NCBI GenBank assembly: GCA_032209605.1
Contig: JASFXZ010000010.1
Span: 11,181,385-11,245,384, forward strand
Origin: Mactromeris polynyma
Lineage: Eukaryota; Mollusca; Bivalvia; Venerida; Mactridae
Reading direction: 5' to 3'
Length of the DNA: 64,000 bases
The notes under the pieces were generated by a model that had not been told where the DNA came from, searched no databases, and saw nothing but the letters and a program-made list of their open reading frames with translations. Positions 25,601-40,600 of the stretch are shown here, in pieces. Both the position numbers and the translations under genes were made by a program. Each line of letters starts with the position of its first letter. Position 1 is the first letter of the stretch.

Positions 25601-28600
25601 AGATATTATTTTCAGGTGTAGAATGACATTCAATGTGATAATTAAAAATATGTATATTATCGAATATTCGAATTATGAATTCGTATTCAAATATTCGGAC
25701 GTACAAACGAACATTCGAATATCCGAATATTCGTTGACATGCCTATTAATGATTGATGTGTTTCTTCTGGTAAAATTGTTATTGAATACAGTGATACCCC
25801 AGTAATAAGATCGCTAATGATTCTGTAGAAAGTCGGTCTTAGTTGCTAGGTGGTCTGATTATGAAGTTAAAATATATAAGAGAATACAAAGCTGGTCTAG
25901 GAAGATATGGTCTTGTTAATGAGTTGGACTAAATTTCAAGATGGTCTTTGAGTGAGGGTTCACTGTTTTTTTTGTAGATCTTATGTATTGTTTTATTATC
26001 TGTACATAGATATATTGTCATTTAGCTACAGCTGATGTGCGTTTTATTGAGTTAGGGGTAGCAAGCAACAAAAGTTAGCCAATGTAGAAAATGTAGCTAT
26101 TTAAAAAACGCTTGAACACTTCGCTAGCTACAAAATGGCGCCGCCAGACCAGAGGACACTGTTCCGCATGGACACCATTTTGTTTAGCAAAGCTAGCACT
26201 GTCAGATCACACTACCTATCCAAACATAGGGGCTACTTTTCCTATGTTCAAGAAACGGCACCGCTACTTTCCCTACGTAGGGATAGGTAGAATTCTATTA
26301 TTCCTTCATCTAAATAACGCGCCGCTGACAGAGTAGGAACTATGATTGTTTCAAAACAGTTCTATAACACCTGTCGCGATCCTGTATAGCGTGATTTTTG
26401 TGTTTTTACCTGTGTGAATAGACAAAAATATGCATGAATATGGTTTGACTATACAGAATGTTCCAGTACATTTTATATTGATTCCTTAAATATCCCTAAT
26501 AATATTTTCTTCATTAAAACCATTCATTGTAGCTGAGTTGATGATACAAGCAAAGAGAGCCAGACATGTTGATTTGCCTGAACAGATTGGACTGCTGGTG
26601 AAATCTGGAGAAGGGACAGAGGAAGTGGCTATATTAGGACAGTACTTGGAAACTGGTTCTGGCTCTAGTGTGCATATTACTGAAATTGTAGAGAGTAAAA
26701 GTGATTCTGTTAAGCAACCAACTGAAAGTCAGAGCACTTGTGATGACAATGTTAGCTTAAAACATGTTAATACTAGTGGGAAAAATGTTACTGGTGAACG
26801 AAAGGCATCTGAAGCTAAAGTGGAGAAGAAGGATGATGGTAATACACAAAGAGATATAAAGAAAGCAGAAGACAGCAATAAAGCAGAAACTAGTGTTAAA
26901 ACAAGTGTGGACACAAAACATGAGTCAAAAATGGTGAACATGAATGGTGATAGTCTTAAATCTGAATCCTCCGAAACAGAAAGTCAGTTTGCTGAGAAAT
27001 TACCAGACAGAGAGGTTGTAGGTAGCAGGGGACAGTTAGATAGAATAAAAGAAGAAATCACTGTAAGTCGGATATTGCTAATAACAATAGAATAAAAGAA
27101 GAAATTATTGTAAGTCGGATATTGTTTATGAAATTTGCATGGTTTCAAATAAGGGGAGCAGAATAGTGTATAAGGGGTATGCTGCCCAGACGGGGTTTTG
27201 TGGGTAAAACCCTGGGGAGGTCCTGTCTCTTCCTTCTCAAAACACATCAGTACTGGGTTTTTTGCTTCGAGCACTCAAAAGTGGTTCCAATAAGCATAAT
27301 ATTTTATTCAATTTTATTATTAACATTATAGAAAGGAATAATAAAACCATTACATAAATTTAATTTGCTTGGTGAATATTAGCAATAAACTTCAGTGTAT
27401 ATGTGTGAATGATAATAAAAATTGATTGTGTAACTTCGAAATATTTTTTACCTTGGTACCAATTTAGAGATCCAAATGAAGATGAAGTTTTTTGAAGTCG
27501 GCTGTATATTAAGTTTCATTTGTTGCAGGACACTGGATTATGTGACTCTAGGTCTACTGTGACGTCTGTATCAAATGATGCCGGCTTTCTGTTGGACCAA
27601 GACTCGTCACTTTCTGATCTTCATTATGACATTGCTTACCTTCAGTTGAATCCCCAAGGTCAGGAGGTCATGTTATCCCATGTGAAAACCCCGAAGGAGT
27701 TTTACGTACACGTGATTTCCCAGCAGTGTGGCGAAGCATTGGACAGCTTAATGAAAAATCTGAATTCAGTATTTGAGAAAGTGAATCGCAGGAAACTTGC
27801 GCGGCTGAGTAAAGTGTTTGAGCCAGCTATCAACAAACTGTGCTGTGCACAATTTCAAGAAGACAATAACTTTTATAGGTATGAATTGAGTACATACAAT
27901 GCACCTGAAGTGTCCTACCATGTATTGCAATACTATTGCAACATATAGCAGTATGTTCCACGATATATTGCTTCATTAACCTAAGCTATGACTGTAGATA
28001 TTTTCATACTTGAGCACTTTAAACTGTCAAAACGAAACACAAAGTGTCCACAAACATTTATGACACCAGGGACAATTATGGCCAGAGTTATTCAAAGATC
28101 TTCAAGATATACCAGGTTGCTCAAGTAGATGATTTTTTCGTAGGTGCTTCTGATTGGGAAAAAATCATATATTTGACTTTGGGAATGGGTCAGATAGTCT
28201 GACCCGTGGGAACTATAGAAAAAGGGCTGACTGTATGCGCATAATATGCACCTTATCATTGGAATCTGACTTTGTAGTAGTTTTATGTAGGTAGAAATTT
28301 ACTGATCAAGATTTAGAATTTTTGTGTTCATGGCTGTAAACAGTAATGTTGCTCATGTTTGTTTCTATTTCAATTACAGAGGTGTGATTAGATGTACCAA
28401 GTCAGACAAAAGAACTTTAGATGGTTATATTCTTATACATTATATTGACTTTGGAGATGAAGAATGGTTACCTAGGAAACGAATCTTTCCGTTACCTTCT
28501 CAGTTCTGTAAAGTTCCTAGACTGGCTCTCAAATGTGATCTTGTTTACATTAAACCTGTTCCGAATAAAGGTGATGGACCAGTCATGTGGTCGATGACAA

Positions 28601-31600
28601 GCATCAAGAAATTTATGGAAATTGCAGGCCTAGAGAAAACATTGCACATGCATGTGGTGCATGGAAGTTTGGATGACTTTAAACACTGGTATGGTTAATT
28701 CGTTCCATGTACAGTAAAACCTCAATAGTAAGACCACCCTTGGGACGATTGAAAACTGGTCTTCTTATTGAGGTGGTCTTATTATTGAGGTCAAATAAAG
28801 AGCAAAAATGTAAAATGGACTTGAAAATTGCGTTCTTAATTTCGAGGTGGTCTTATTATTGAGGTGGTCTTTAAGTGAGGTTTAACTGTACATCATTGCA
28901 ATAGTGGGCCCAGGGAACTTTGGTATAGGATTACATAATTGAAGCTGATACATTATTCTGTCATTCAAATTTCGCTGTTTTAGCTTAACTCAAACCCTAA
29001 GACTATTTTGCTGTAAATATTAACCTTTATTAATTTCCTGAGTCCAGCCTTTATAACCTATATCTTATTTCTTCTATTAATATTTTGTTATTTCATCTTT
29101 TAATATTTTATTATCTTCTTTCAAACCAGTAAGCTAGTATGTCCGTCAAACCTCATTCAGGCATTATAAATGTGTGGCCAAGATAAGAAACTTCAAAGAA
29201 ACTCTGCTGGCGTAATTAAATAGATGGTATCCCAAATTTTGTGACTCATTATGCTAATTTCCCCTATAAAAAGGACCCACCATACTTCCACTGAAACTGA
29301 AAAATAATGGCTGTCCTACCATCACCAATACTAGTTCCCTTTTTCCACCAGTTCATGAAAGTTCTAACATATAGTGTTTTATGCTGTATAGTGTATACTA
29401 CCTTATTTATTTATGATAGTGATTTATTTGTTGTATTATTTCAGTGATCCGTCTGAAAACATGCCTTCACTCGGTGTTCTACTGGTTGATTATACAGGTC
29501 CTGAAGAAGTGTGTATAAACATAGACTTGATCAATGAGGGGGTAGCTGCTCTAGATTCTACACCGGCAAAGGGAAAAGTTGACCAGCATTCATCAAAAGG
29601 TACAGTCACTAAGCATTTTAATACATACGGTACTTTCTCAAATTATGCAGTCCCGCATTAAAATACTACAGTTAAACTTCGGTAACTCGAGGACGCTTGG
29701 GTCCGTCCGAAACTCTCGAGTTAACCGGTGTTTCGAGTAATCCAGAGTTTCAATTATGTCACTTCAGTATTTTTTATGAAGTGTTTATTTTCATAGTTTT
29801 TCACACTTGTACCAGTTGTTTCATATTTGTTTCATAGTATCATATTTCTATTCGCTATATTTCTTCAATAAAATAAAGGTAAAGACAAATTCTTAATAAG
29901 AGTTGTACAGTTTACAGAATGTACTTGTAGTACTTATTGTTGTTTTACAGACGACATAAAGATCATTAATATACGTGTTCAATCCGGATGTTTGCACCGT
30001 TATATTTATGCATCGTGAAAATCGCACCTTAGTTGAAATGTTATTGTATTACACATGTACATGTAGATGTGAAAATAAAAATAAAACAACTTTAAAACGT
30101 GTTATCGTGTTTTGTTGTATATGTATATGCTTTTATTTATCGTCGTCACCGGTTTCCCACATGGGCGACGCCTCCGGAAGAATGTTAGTCATATAAGATT
30201 TGGAGGATAGTGCATGATACAGAAGATGCCCCAGTTCCAGAAGCACCCCTGGTTCTTTAACGTGCTCGATGTAAAGCATCATACACGGGACCTCGGTTTT
30301 TAAAGTCTCGTCCGAAAGACTGTTAGTACGGTCAGTGATGGAGCGGGGAATCGAACCAGCGATCCCTGGATTACAAGTCCAGCGTTTTACCACTGGACCA
30401 CTGATCCGCTACATCGTGTTTTATTGTTTCATCTAAAATTAATACAGCTGGTCATAGCAAATATACATTTGACAAGTGAGCACAATATGGTACCAAAAGC
30501 ACAAAAGATTCCGATGTGTGTGCGGTAAGGCCAGGTTTTATTCACATGTGTTTTACTCTCTAAATTCTCGTAATTACAGTCTCATCATTATCGTCTCAAT
30601 TGGCCTTTTTAATAGATATCTGTATGTTTTGTGAAAACTGCGCTAATCGTTTTTCACACCTCAATACTTGTCCTTTTGACCGTGATTTTGCAAGTTTTAC
30701 AACTCGCCGCGAAAATTTTAACACCTTTTCATTGTTTGTTTATTTGGAGCTCCCATTTGAAAAATGTGTGAAAATGTGTCCTCGAGTTACCAGTTAGATA
30801 TTGTGTATAGTTTGTGTTCTGGGGACCGGCATGTGTGCTCGAGCTCTCGACTTATTTCTGCTCGAGTTATCTGCGGTAAATTTATATGAAAATAGTAGAA
30901 AAAAGTCCGGGACTCTGCCATTTCCTCGAGAAATCCGGGGTTCTCGAGTTGTCGCCTGTTCGAAAAATCGAAGTTTAACTGTACAAAATAATGTTGAAAG
31001 AGAGAGAATAAGTTGCTACAGGGAACGCCACGTACATACGACAATGCCTCCCCACACAGACCACAGGGAAATCAATCCATAAAATATAAGGCATTTGAGG
31101 AGGCTCGAGGGTACACACGTAAGGGAACAGAGGTGCAAGGAATGGTCTGGTTGACCATAAGGAATAACTAGGAGAACTCAATAGAATTCAAAAAAAAATT
31201 AATAACATCTATTGTGATATCTTATTTCATGTTAATGCAAAATGCATGCTAAATTACATTATAGTCATTGAGTGTATTATACAAAACTGAACAATCACTT
31301 GATGGATAAAGTTGCTATGCAATCTTTTAGGTTTTTGCACCAGTTGTAAAAAATCTTGAATATGTTTTTGTCTTGTATTTCTTGGTTAAAATTTCAACAT
31401 ACCTGTCGAAAAGTGAAACCACTGGACAATTGTGAAATAACCAGAGACCTCGATCCTCCATTCCAATTCCCCCACCAAAGTAGAATCCTTTATTCCCAGA
31501 TTCAATTTTCCCTCTCGAAGCCAAAACATAAAAACTGGAAAAATACTATTTAAACTAGAAAAATACGATTATCTGACAAGCACACTAAATATTGGATACG

Positions 31601-34600
31601 TTTGCGAGTTTTGTTTACCGATGTGTGCAACTGTACGATAACGAGGATTATTGTATGTCTGCATTGGTTTGACCTTGATTGGAAAGACGACGAAAATTTC
31701 CTCCCAGTTTGCTTAAAATGCCTGCTACCAAGGGCTACGACCCCCTTCCTCCAAAGTAGAGCGAGGTGCCTGATTACTTGTAATGCAACCCAGGGTTTTC
31801 CCAGAATTTTTCGTGTTTGATAAATTGCGGGTCCTTAGTACATTTGTAGGGTCCCAGATATGCAGTTTATACTTGACAAAAGTTTATTTTAGGGGTACCA
31901 GGGATGCACATTAATTTTAAAATGGGAATCCCTTGAAAGAAAAGGGAGTCAGGGAAATCCCTGTAACCATTATGACTACACTGGTACATGTAATGAACAA
32001 ATATTTTACAGAGACACACGAACCTGATGGCCTGGACACATGGAATCCTATGGAAGAAGATTTCTTCTCAAAGAGAAACAGTTACAACATTGATACGGAC
32101 GATGTTGGTGTGGCTACCACAGGATATAGTAAGTATTTTATGGCTTTTTGTATAAGATAGTTGCCTTATTTACAATATTTACCTCCCTTGTTCTGACTAG
32201 TCGGCCATATTGATAGGCAAATTTCCATACTTGTTTATAGGGAATATTATGTAAACGATGATAAAATAATCAGATATGAAAAAAATAACAAATTCATTAT
32301 GATCATGTGGGCAGTTGGCTCAGAAAGTTGAAGAAAAAGTGGTTGTTACATGCTAATTCTCTCGGTATTTTCTCAGTTATCACATATTTGGGGACTACGT
32401 CCTTGTATGTTTTGTCTATCAAAATGGCGGATGATGAAGAACAAGGGACGTAAATATTGTAGATGTGGGAACTATTAATTAATGATGTAACACATGTGTA
32501 ATAACGCCCTTGTTTTATTTTTCCTTTATTATCCTTGTCATATAACAAATGATGTGATGCCTTACAGTGATGGCAGCTGCTACAATGGGTGAAAATCATA
32601 CACAGTATTACATTTTTTTTAGCAGTCGTTTTAATTTTGCTATTTTCGGGAGTGCAATGCATTTGCAAATATTGAAACAGCTATCATATCAATAAAATGA
32701 CACAAATTATTTCCTCCACACTTCTTCAGTCCGCGATTACACTGCGCTCAATTTCACAAACACGATTTCTTCAATATTAAGCGAATAACACCGGAATGTA
32801 GCGTAATATCAATACTAAGTGTATGTCTTTGTTGGAAGTACAATTACAGCTGTATTCAAATATAACATTTAATATAATATTTGAATACAGCTGTAATTGT
32901 ACAGATGAACCTCTTTTATTCAATAACCTTCTATCCAAATACTTGGTATCATCCAAAATAAAAATAAGGTCCTGATGTATCTTCTTAATACTTCGAATTG
33001 AAATGAGCTATTCGAAACTACGTATTATTTGAAATAAAATTTTGGATCGAATGAACGAGGTCCGACTGTATATCCATACAGCTGTGAAATAAATCTCTCA
33101 GAAACAATGTCATTGTTATTATTTTACACATTGTGTGGTAAATTACAGACATATATATATATATTTATTCAATTATTTGTTCATGCTTTTTGCAAACAAA
33201 TACAAATACTTCAAGACACATGCTTTTTTCCATTATTATCACAACAAGCTGTTAGTATCTTGATACCCATCATTAACTCTCCACTTAGAAGAACACAGAC
33301 GTGTTTACCTGGCAGACATTTTTAACAAAAGAGCGTTGTTTACTCTCAATATTGTAAGTTTATTTAACATCTGAGTTGTGAAGAAATGAAAACTCACGAA
33401 AATTAAAATCCAGAGTTGCAAATAATAAAATCACGAAATATTGTTTTGGGCAAAAATTGGCCATCGTGAAAAAAACCTGTTATATGGTACTTTGTCGTTG
33501 ATTTTATAACTCCAGTGCCATAGAATAAAGCAAGCAGAAAAAGAACAAAAACTAATAATAAGTTTAAAACATAACCTCAAAACAATTCAGTTAAAAACTC
33601 TATATTAAGATGGTACAAATCAGATAGTGTTCGTAATATTTCAGATTGTGTACAATTATACACATGATTACAATAGTAGAATTTTGCTAATTTTTTTTGT
33701 TTACCTACATTTAGACAAACATGAAAAAAATATATTTCATATAGCTAAAAAATTATTAAATATACATTATCAAAGAATACACTAATAATGGTGTTTGTCT
33801 GTGTTTGTCCAAAAAAATGAAGTTTGTATTATCTTCCAGTTTTTTAACAAACAAGGAATTTTACAAGTTTTGTCCATGCATAAAATAATAAAAAATATTA
33901 TTAAATCGGTAATACATTGCAATTGTTCATATGGAAGATGTTTTGGCCAATGTAGCAACAACACTGGACGAAGCCAATTCAAATAGCTTACATTCAGATG
34001 GCCAGATTATACTTCACAAACTGACACATTCATAGATACATGTACAAACATTGTTCATATTGTTATGACAGTAGTAAAAGACGCTATAATTTGGTATCAT
34101 GGCTTTCACTGATTTCTTCTACTTCTGTTACTGTGGTGATGGTTGAAACTTGAGCACTGAGAGGTTGATGTGTTTGTCCTGTAGGTAATATAGTTCTGCC
34201 ATTAATTGTATATACTGTTGATGTATTGGAGTTCATGTTCCAATCATTGATGTCGGGAACATTTGACAGTGAAAGTGTATCACATGACCCTGTGATATTT
34301 GCTCCACGTCGGGATGTACTTATTGCTCGAGAGACCGTACACATTAATCTCTGGATCTGCACTGTTCTGTATCTATGTATTAACGCTGTCAAGAATGATC
34401 GCACCAGAAACAGAGGTAGAAAAAATACGAGATTGATGTTTACCATAACGTCGTTCTTGTGTCGATCGTTGATACTGTAAAATATGATATATGTCACACA
34501 TGGTAGATAACATAATGTAAATATGATGATATCATTATATAGCATTATAAACAGGTGATTGTATTGTTTGAATTCAAGGCTGTTTGATGATAGGAAGTTT

Positions 34601-37600
34601 CTGTTGTGTTTAATCTTCTCCCTTGTTCTGTAAAGTAAAGCTTGATAATAGCTACAACCCAATATGCTTATCAGCCACACCGAGCTTACACACGCAATGT
34701 ATGGGGCTGTGTAGAACAGAAACATGTTACATGCGAATTCTTCATTATTCCAACCCATCTGTGGTAGAAAGCCTAGTATGAGTGACACATTCCATAGGAG
34801 AATGGTCGCTGCCGTCGTGTTGTGTTTGTCCATTCTCATTAGGGAGCAAAACGGCTTTGCTAGACGCAGATATGTTTCTGTGTTTAACCAGAGAAATGTC
34901 AAACACGCCGCTGTCGATGCCGACACAAATATGCTTTCCGGAAGAAAACAGTTGAACAAAACTTTATCCCGATTTTGTAGCTGAAAGCTTTTGAACACTC
35001 CAAATAAACCGATTAATATATCTGATGCACATAAACTTTGTATGAACACAAGTATTGTACTATGTCCAACTCTTGGTGTGTTGGAACATTTTAGAACCCA
35101 AATATTCGCAATAATTGTGAACACAGATAATGCCATTAAACCGTATAAAATATTCACTATTGAGTTTTTATCAAATCCATATATGTACAGTTCTGATGTG
35201 TTGTATGCATTGCTGCTGTTGAATTCATCAAAAAATACCAACACAGTGTTGTTGCTGTTGTTGTTGTTTCTTGTTTCATTCATTATCCATATAGTGTGTC
35301 AATTGTTCATAAATGTTCATACCACCTGAAATTTAAAAAATAGAATTGAATTTGCTTTTAAGTAAAAGCCAAAAATATACATGTATATACAGTGCAACCT
35401 GTGGAGAGTCGCCCTCTTTAGAGTAACGGCCTCTCGCCCTCTCTAGAGTAACAGCCTCTCGCCCTCTCTAGAGTAACGGCCTCTCGCCCTCTCTAGAGTA
35501 ACAGCCTCTCGCCCTCTCTAGAGTAACGGCCTCTCGCCCTCTCTAGAGTAACGGCCTCTCGCCCTCTCTAGAGTAACAGCCTCTCGCCCTCTCTAGAGTA
35601 ACTGCCTCTCGCCCTCTCTATAGTAACGGCCTCTCGCCCTCTCTAGAGTAACGGTCGAGTAACAGCCTCTCGCCCTCTCTAGAGTAATGGCCTCTCGCCC
35701 TCTCTAGAGTAACGGCCTCTCGCCCTCTCTAGAGTAACGGCCTCTCTAGAGTAACGGTCGAGTAACAGCCTCTCGCCCTCTCTAGAGTAATGGCCTCTCG
35801 CCCTCTCTAGAGTAACGGCCTCTCGCCCTCTCTAGAGTAACGGCCTCTCTAGAGTAACGGCCTCTCGCCCTCTCTAGAGTAACGGCCTCTCGCCCTCTAG
35901 AGTAACGGCCTCTTGCCCTCTCTAGAGTAACGGCCTCTCGCCCTCTCTAGAGTAACAGCCTCTCGCCCTCTCTAGAGTAACAGCCTCTCGCCCTCTCTAG
36001 AGTAACAGCCTCTCCCCTCTCTAGAGTAACGGCCTCTCGCCCTCTCTAGAGTAACGGCCTCTCGCCCTCTCTAGAGTTACGGCCTCTCGCCCTCTCTAGA
36101 GTAACGGCCTCTCCCCTCTCTAGAGTAACGGCCTCTCGCCCTCTCTAGAGTAACGGCCTCTCTAAAACTGCGGTACCAATCTTTCCTGTCGTAAGAATTC
36201 ACTTATAAAGTGGCATTACATATTTCAGGCAATTAATTTGATAATAATAATTTAAAATAGTGCTGAATATTCCTAATGGCACTCTTTCTGATCTGGGAGT
36301 AATGATCTGGCTCATCTGAACATAAAATGTTTGAATTGGCTTTATCCAGAATTGTTGTTACATTGGCTAAAACATCTCTAATAAGAGCCATTGCAATGTA
36401 AACCCGATTGAAAAAATCTTTTTTATCATATTACTTACAGTCAAAACCTGTAAAATAGTCAGATTGTTAAAAAAACTGGAAGTTTTTTTTTAATTTTATG
36501 ATTTACAAACATCTTTCTTCGACAAATATGGATAAATACATTATGAGTTCATTCTTTATAACTGCATGTTTAGTGATGTTCTAACCATAGGAAATATATT
36601 TTTCATGTTTGGTTAATTAAACAAATGAACAAAAAATGAGCATAGTATAACTTTAAGTCTGGAGTGTGGGGTGGGGTACTAAAACCAATAATTTCGAACC
36701 ACACTAAAGAACTTAAAAGAGTATTCAGGACTCATTTAACATTATCATACATTTTTCACTCTAAAATTTCCGTTATCAGACTCGTAAGAGTAAATTTTGT
36801 GATTTGTGTGCTGACAGGGGCGTAGCTAGGCCTTTTTGAAGTGTACGCACAATTGGGGTTCAATGGGGCGGTAGACGTTTTTTATAGGCGAGAAACCTAT
36901 TTTTATAGCAGAATTGAGGCTTGTATATATTTTAACTCACTTTGTAAACTACAGGGAATAACGAGCGTTCGTTCAAATAAGGTAAACGAGGCTCTATCTA
37001 TTGTACTTTTTGAGCTGTTATCGTCCCACGAATTCAAGATATACGGCCTGCCAACGCTTCATCCCCCATTATCCCTCAGTTTTTATTTAATTTTTAGCGT
37101 GTAATATTTTTTTATTCCGATGACGAATTGTACGCACGGGCGTATTGAGCGTAACAGCAGCTACGCTACTGGCCGAGTGTAAGAAACGGTTATAATGCTG
37201 GGCTCTGGTTAACATCAAGTTAGGTTGTAAAATCTTCGTGTCATTCTGCTGACAGTTATAATTGAATTTTGAACACAGCTCCTGAACATGTTTACGAGTC
37301 TCCTCAGTATTCGTTTTTACCTGAATTCTGTCTTAACTCAATAACTCTGTTCTCCATTTAATTCAATTAGTGTTCCTGTAATGTCATTGATCACCCTGAA
37401 AATGTTGACAATGAAGATTTACTGTGAAATATTAGAGAACATAAATCAAACCGATTTTATTGAATTTAAGATTCACAGAGTCCTGTAGTCATGCTTTTTA
37501 CTAGGGATGTCAACGAATGGCAATTTTGGTATTCGAATATTCGATCAACTATCCGAACGAATATTCGAACATTCAACTTCTTATCTAATAATACATTTGA

Positions 37601-40600
37601 AATTTAACTTTATCCTTATCAAGTTTGTGTTTTAAACTGATCAATCAAGTTTTAAAAATCCCCATGATTACATATAATTTCAGGGCCTAAGCAAAAATGA
37701 AAAATAGATGTTTTCATAAAAAAATAAACAATTAACCGGTTAGTGATTTTCCTAACCGATAACCGCATCTTCGAACAGTTAACTGGTTAGTCGATTACAT
37801 CCCTACTTTTTATGGATGGCCTTATTTTAACAACTTGTAGTAGAAAGGATAGTAAGTGTGAATTGATGTCAAGAAAATAAGACTCTTCATTAAATATGCA
37901 AAAAGTAACTAGAGCCAAACCTCACCAAAATATCCCCCAGGAAATTAAGACAACCTCATTAATAAGACCATATCGAGTGTTCAGCGCAAGACTATACTAA
38001 CTCCTATGTATTTATATAGGAGTTAGTAGTCTTGCACTGAACCCTTGATGTTTTCAAGAACCAGTTGTTAATTCCTCCTCCATATTTTAACTCGATGATA
38101 AGACCAACTCACAGCTAAAGACCGATTTTCTTCAGTACAAAATTATTGTCTTATTATTAAGGTTTCACTGTATTTGTAAGCAATTTTTGCCAATATGCAA
38201 ACTTGCTGATGTCGGCAGTGTTACATCAATGTGACATCAGGGGGACATAATTATCGCTGCAAATTCTGTGAGGCTTGCAGTGTTATTGTTACTGCTTGCT
38301 GTCAATTGCTGTTTAGGCCATGCCAATATGGATCAGCGTTTACCATCCAAGGGCAGTAGTAGAGTCCCTGGATTATTTGTGTGAATTTTTTGTCCAGAGC
38401 ATTTCTTTGTATATTTTTGTAGAGGGATGCATGAATTTCAATTTTAGCGAGGTTGGACAGTTGACATCATGTCAGTTTCCATGGAAACCAAGATGGTGGC
38501 CAAGATGGCGGCCATTTCATGAACCCTTGACTAGTCTTACTGTAATGATTATTACTATTAAGTGCAAACAGGTATTGATTTTAATGTGTGTGATAATTAT
38601 GTACAGATACAGTGCTCTCAAATGAACATCCCTGTCCAGGTCACTAAAGGTCATTTAAAGGTCAAAATGTAAAAAAATGTTTAAAAACTCTTTTTTACCC
38701 AATGTCGTTTTAATTCATCTGCACAGTTTTGACTGTAGACATGCAAAAGGTATTTTTGCACTACCTACTATCAATATGATTTACAACAAAACTTATTTCA
38801 TGGTCAAAAGTTGAATAATCATATAATTAGAAGGAATTATGTGACACCACATCAATCGGCAATTTTCCGTAGAATACGTGCGTATAGCTTAAAAATACAT
38901 ATTTTGCGTTTTGTTGCATGAAATGTGTAAGCACAGTTTCTGCATTGATGTAAATGTATTTGCTGCTCACAGACTTAAAGAAAATCAAGGTCAAAATTTC
39001 CATCGGACTGTTGACCAAGGTCACCAAAGGTCAAGGTCATGTTGAAAATGAAAAAAAAAGTTTTTATCTTGTTAAAAGTTCAGTAGTATTAAGTGTTTCA
39101 TAAGTTATGCTTCCACTTTACCTGCGTTCAATGCAATTTATAACAAACTTAGTTTATGGCCATAAGTTGAATAACGGTGCAATTAAAAGGAATGACCAGA
39201 CACCACCTCTATCTATCTTTTTTGCGTAGAATATACAAGTATAGTCAATGTAAACATATAAAGCATGTTCTGTATATATTTCTATTATGTATACAGAAGG
39301 TTTATATTACATATGAATATGTTTGCCGCTCATTGGCTGAAGTAATATCGAGGTCACCCGCCAAGGGCAGAGGGCAAGGTCATTCGAGATCAAATCAATT
39401 AAAACATAATATCGTGCTCATCTATTACAAGCGATAATGAGATGAAAGTGATTAGACTTTATTACTAAATATGACACTACTTCCAGTCCTTTTCATTCAA
39501 CTGACAAAAAACATCAATTCATACATACCTAGTTCGTTAGGAATTTTCAAGCGCAGCCGTATTACGCTCGCTTTTGCTACTTCAGTCACAACGGTGTGTA
39601 AGCCAAACAATCTCGAAGCATTTTCTACACATTGTAAATGACGGACTGGGGATGAATGAATTCGTATTTCCTAAATTATGGTTTGAATGTAGACATATTA
39701 ATTTATGATTGTGCTTCACATCCTTACTTGACTTTTGAATACTGACTCAAATTTTCACTTTTATCTTTTTTTTTAAATGTTAAATCCCTTTATTAAATCA
39801 ACTTTAAAAATGCAAATTTGCAATGTTGATCGATCCAAAGATTTCGAGTAACATCGTCCAGCATGATGGAAATATATACATTAAGAAAACATGACATAGA
39901 TGGACAGTATTTTGTAGTTTGTAACAGCCTGATGCTAATGATATTAGTCTATCAAATTGAACATTATTGAGCCAAATGGAGAACAAAGGGATTTAAGAAA
40001 TACGACCTCATGGTGCTCAAGATCTTCACTGATTCTATAGACTGGCTGTCTTGACATGCAAATATAGAAATGAAAAGTACATACCGGTATACATTATACA
40101 TGATGACTGAATAAAGTAATTTTAAAGTGTCTACTGCTTCAGTATTCTGTACATTTATGTTTCATACATGGTCCATATCACATTTTCCACATCAAATATG
40201 CGATCGATGTATTTCCATTCACTTTAAAACCTGTTTACGTATTTTCATTATATTGAAGTGGAATTTCAGGATAATAACGTGTTTGCTATTAATAAAACAA
40301 AACTCTTCCATTGTTAGTTTTCAATAGAGGCAAAGTTTCATATGAAGACTACGAACATTTCTAAATTATTAAATACTTTGATTGTAACAAATTGAGTAAC
40401 AACGCATGTGAACAAATATGTGCTAAATAAATTATAATGCAGAACAAAATAGAACAGAAACGATGTCACATGATTACGGTATTTATGAGAGTGCTTATAG
40501 CGCTTAAATCATACAATCGTGCATTCTTAAAGACACCAAACACCCATGCGGTTATAAGAGGAATAACATTTCAATGAAAAAATAGTCGTGATATGAGTTA

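Noticed and set aside
30133..30393. 86-codon minus-strand frame
   Set aside because: Entirely inside the tRNA-derived SINE.
30322..30412. tRNA-Thr gene on the minus strand
   Set aside because: A and B boxes and an anticodon loop are visible, but the T-arm does not pair and a SINE body follows directly.
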